Assembly: GCA_052168315.1 (NCBI GenBank)
Contig: JBQLZO010000062.1
Span: 83,806-147,805 of the forward strand
Source: JBQLZO01 sp052168315
Lineage (GTDB): Bacteria > Planctomycetota > Phycisphaerae > Phycisphaerales > UBA1924
Length of the DNA stretch: 64,000 nucleotides
Reading direction: 5' to 3'
The translations under genes and the position numbers were made by a program. A model generated the notes under the pieces. That model made no database searches. It saw only the letters and a program-made list of their open reading frames with translations, and was not told the origin of the DNA. Below are positions 61,896-64,000 of the stretch, in pieces (position 1 is the stretch's first letter; the number at the start of each line of letters is the position of its first letter).

Positions 61896-62459
61896 TCACA
61901 CCGCCATCACCACCGCACGCATCAGCAGCGCCACCGCCGCGCCCACGCCGATCATCCACACCAGCCGCCCCTCCGAAGACTCGGCCTTCGATGCCAGCAC
62001 CCAGAAGCACGCCCCGCCGATCCCCGATGACACCAGCGCCACCAGCAGCATCGGAATCGCCGATCCGCCCGGCGTGCCCATCCGCTCGGCCATCCCCGCG
62101 AAAAGCAGCGCCACCATCCCCGGCGCCGCCAGGAACATCGAAGGCGTCCGCGCCGCATCGCGCGCCCGGCGCTCCTCATCCGCGCCCACAACACCCGACG
62201 GCGAATACGCCTCGCCCGCCGTCGGCGTCACCTCCCCCACCCGCGGGTCCAGCGCACCCCCGGCCCCGGCCTCCTCCGAACCGCTCGCCCGGCCCGACGC
62301 CTCGTTCTCCACCCGCCGACGCGGCATCCCCTCCAGCGGGATCCCCGTCCGCGCACCCTCCCACCGCCCACCGCCCGATCCGCCCTGCCCACGATCGCCA
62401 TCGTCCATCGCACGCCCATTCCCGCGCAAGGCACGCTCGCACGCGCCCGCACGCTCCAT
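61896..62459 (-). CDS. Three-helix membrane protein, unknown function
   Basis: A protein of 187 residues. Its ATG shares one base with the pgi stop (TGATG), which indicates coupling. A disordered, charged Gly/Arg/Glu-rich half (1-105) is followed by three hydrophobic helices: SMFLAAPGMVALLFAGMAE, SAIPMLLVALVSSGIGGACFWVLAS and LVWMIGVGAAVALLMRAVVMAV. No family recognised. It may equally be a smaller protein starting at the ATG within residues 18-20. Confidence 0.6.
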   Translation of the reverse strand: MERAGACERALRGNGRAMDDGDRGQGGSGGGRWEGARTGIPLEGMPRRRVENEASGRASGSEEAGAGGALDPRVGEVTPTAGEAYSPSGVVGADEERRARDAARTPSMFLAAPGMVALLFAGMAERMGTPGGSAIPMLLVALVSSGIGGACFWVLASKAESSEGRLVWMIGVGAAVALLMRAVVMAV

Positions 62460-63910
62460 CACACGATGTGGTCCGTCGCCGCCAGCGCTGCGCTCACCTT
62501 CGACTCCCACTCGCCGTACCCCTCGCGCCCCATCAGCCCGAAGGTCGCCAGCTTGCCCGTCTCCACCGCAGGCTGATCGTACGCGTCGATGTTCAGCATC
62601 GCCCCCGCGTACGCCGTGGCCACCTGCCACAGCTGGATGAACTGCCCGATCCGACGCTCATCCACCGCCGGGAACGAGATCGTGCAGTTCGGCCGCTGAG
62701 ACTCGACCAGCGCGTACTCCGTCGCCCGCTTCTCGGCCCGGAGCAGCTCCCCGAACGACCGACCCTCCAGGTACGACAGCTTCTCGTGCCCCAGCCCCTC
62801 GGGGATCTCCATGTCCCGGCCCCCGAAATCCTCCACCTCCAGCATCACGATCACCTTGTCGTTCGGGCCCTCACGGTACAGCTGGACCTGCGAGTGCTGG
62901 TCCGTCGTCCCCAGCGCCTTGACCGGCGTGAACCCCGTGAACACCTCCTGACCGTCCAGCGACATCCGCTTGCCCAGCGACTCGGCCCACAACTGCCGGA
63001 ACCAGTCCGCCATCAGGTACAGCCCGTTCGCGTACGGCATCATCACATGCACCGTCTTGCCCTTCTCAACGCCCAGGCGCACCAGCAGCGTCGCCAGCAT
63101 CGCCGCCGGGTTCTTCAGCAGGTCCGCCTCCGAGCACCGCTTGTCCATCGCGCTCGCCCCGTCCAGCAGCGCATCGATGTCGATCCCGCACATCGCCGCC
63201 GAGAACAGCCCCACCGGCGACAGCACCGAGAACCGCCCGCCCACACCATCCGGCACCGGCAGCGTCGCGTACCCGTTCGCGTTGCAGATCTCGCGCATCG
63301 TCCCACGCTGCGGATCCGTGATCGCCACGATCCGCTCCGCGTGCGCCGCCTGCCCCACCGCATCGATCGCCATCCGGCGCACCGCCAGGAACTGCGCCGC
63401 CGTCTCGGCCGTCTCGCCCGACTTGGACACCACATTGAACAGCGTCCGCTTCAGCCCCGGATCCGTCGAACGCACGAACTCCAGCACGCTCCCGAGGTTC
63501 GCCGGGTCCACATTGTCGACCACGAACATCCGCGGCCAGCCGCCCTTCCCGGCGCCGCCCTTCCCAGCCCCGCCCGAACCCGCGATCAGATTGTGCGTCG
63601 CCGGATTCAGCGCCGACTGCAGCGCGATGTTCCCCAGCGCCGAACCGCCGATCCCCAGCACCACCAGGTTGTCGATCTTCCCCCGATAACGATCCGCGAT
63701 CGTCATCACCTCGCGCACATGACGCGAACGCATCGGCTCGAACGGAAGCTCACGCCACACCTCCCACCCCGTCCCGCGCGTCCCGTGCAGCGACGCCGTG
63801 ATCGCCCGCGCACGCTCGAACGAGCCCGACCCGTGCCCCAGCGATCCCGGGTCCAGCCCGTGCTCACCAACCCGCGTGGAAAGACAGTTCGCATAATCGA
63901 TTCGCAGCAT
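62459..63910 (-). CDS. pgi: Glucose-6-phosphate isomerase
   Basis: A protein of 483 residues from the ATG at 63910; a GTG at 63916 is better spaced (7 nt) from GGGGGAGG and would add two residues, so the start is open. Motifs: LVVLGIGGSALGNIALQSAL, FNVVSKSGETAETAAQ (sugar-phosphate loop), GVGGRFSVLSPVGL and TDQHSQVQLYREG (catalytic His/Glu region). It is a bacterial-type PGI interconverting glucose-6-phosphate and fructose-6-phosphate. It heads the minus-strand run that ends with the fusion protein. Confidence 0.95.
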   Translation of the reverse strand: MLRIDYANCLSTRVGEHGLDPGSLGHGSGSFERARAITASLHGTRGTGWEVWRELPFEPMRSRHVREVMTIADRYRGKIDNLVVLGIGGSALGNIALQSALNPATHNLIAGSGGAGKGGAGKGGWPRMFVVDNVDPANLGSVLEFVRSTDPGLKRTLFNVVSKSGETAETAAQFLAVRRMAIDAVGQAAHAERIVAITDPQRGTMREICNANGYATLPVPDGVGGRFSVLSPVGLFSAAMCGIDIDALLDGASAMDKRCSEADLLKNPAAMLATLLVRLGVEKGKTVHVMMPYANGLYLMADWFRQLWAESLGKRMSLDGQEVFTGFTPVKALGTTDQHSQVQLYREGPNDKVIVMLEVEDFGGRDMEIPEGLGHEKLSYLEGRSFGELLRAEKRATEYALVESQRPNCTISFPAVDERRIGQFIQLWQVATAYAGAMLNIDAYDQPAVETGKLATFGLMGREGYGEWESKVSAALAATDHIV

Positions 63911-64000
63911 GCGCACACGGTATCCTCCCCCTTCCAACCCCGCCCCCCCTCACTCCCCCAACCCCCCACTCCCCCCACGCCCCTCCCCGGTCCCGGGGCG

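Noticed and set aside
1..64000. CRISPR arrays, transposases, integrases and phage genes
   Set aside because: No regularly spaced repeats, no DDE or recombinase motifs and no att-like repeat at the tRNA were seen; the HTH protein at 23658 is the only phage-like item and stands alone.

Overview
The window is GC-rich chromosomal DNA from a bacterium that looks like a planctomycete, most likely of the class Phycisphaerae. This is inferred from the content, not from a database search. The pointers are: two secreted proteins ending in paired DxDxxGxxNSDDL repeats closed by a C-terminal cysteine (the GC-type dockerin seen in this group); a PEP-CTERM-like protein; tandem membrane proteins with a C-terminal CxxC-type zinc ribbon; a sigma factor next to a membrane-anchored Ser/Thr kinase; class III glutamine synthetase; and many genes with weak or no Shine-Dalgarno sequence. 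I see no prophage, insertion sequence or CRISPR array. Almost all of the window reads as ordinary core chromosome with single lineage-specific genes between.

Layout. 1-2.3 kb: end of tsaD, a GGQ release-factor-like protein, a dockerin protein and a GNAT acetyltransferase. 2.3-9 kb: cystathionine beta-synthase and a cystathionine gamma-lyase/synthase (transsulfuration), a beta-propeller protein, ribF and an nrnA-type phosphoesterase. 9-12.5 kb (minus): a HEAT-repeat protein followed by an LptF/LptG permease. 13-16 kb: an HTH-receiver regulator, tRNA-Ala(CGC), a metal-binding lipoprotein with a candidate Fur-type operator, and a crotonase. 16-26.6 kb (plus): zinc-ribbon membrane paralogues, xseA-xseB-prepilin peptidase in overlapping order, an OmpA lipoprotein, recG, an HTH protein, polX and an atypical Fur homologue. 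26.7-36.4 kb: an ECF sigma factor, a PD-(D/E)XK-like protein, an FG-GAP protein, an M14 carboxypeptidase with dockerin, a cobalamin-binding-fold protein and a PEP-CTERM protein.

36.8-54.7 kb: a sigma factor and membrane kinase pair, cysC, a PAP-phosphatase-like enzyme, plsX-rpmF, nadK, a probable structured noncoding RNA, serS with a translationally coupled membrane phosphatase-fold gene, class III glutamine synthetase, and an AroD-AroE fusion. 54.7-63.9 kb is a minus-strand run: pgi, a small membrane protein, a GH3-type adenylating enzyme, another membrane protein, DinB, an NRDE/TANGO2 protein, and a 967-residue fusion of alpha/beta hydrolase, DedA and ATP-grasp domains.

The most unusual content is that last run. 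It contains two different ATP-dependent ligase types (GH3 and ATP-grasp), a DedA transporter fold and a hydrolase, two of them with translationally coupled neighbours. The next most interesting item is the approximately 258-nt RNA locus between nadK and serS, which has its own promoter, six hairpins and a strong terminator. Sulfur metabolism is a recurring theme (transsulfuration pair, APS kinase, PAP phosphatase).
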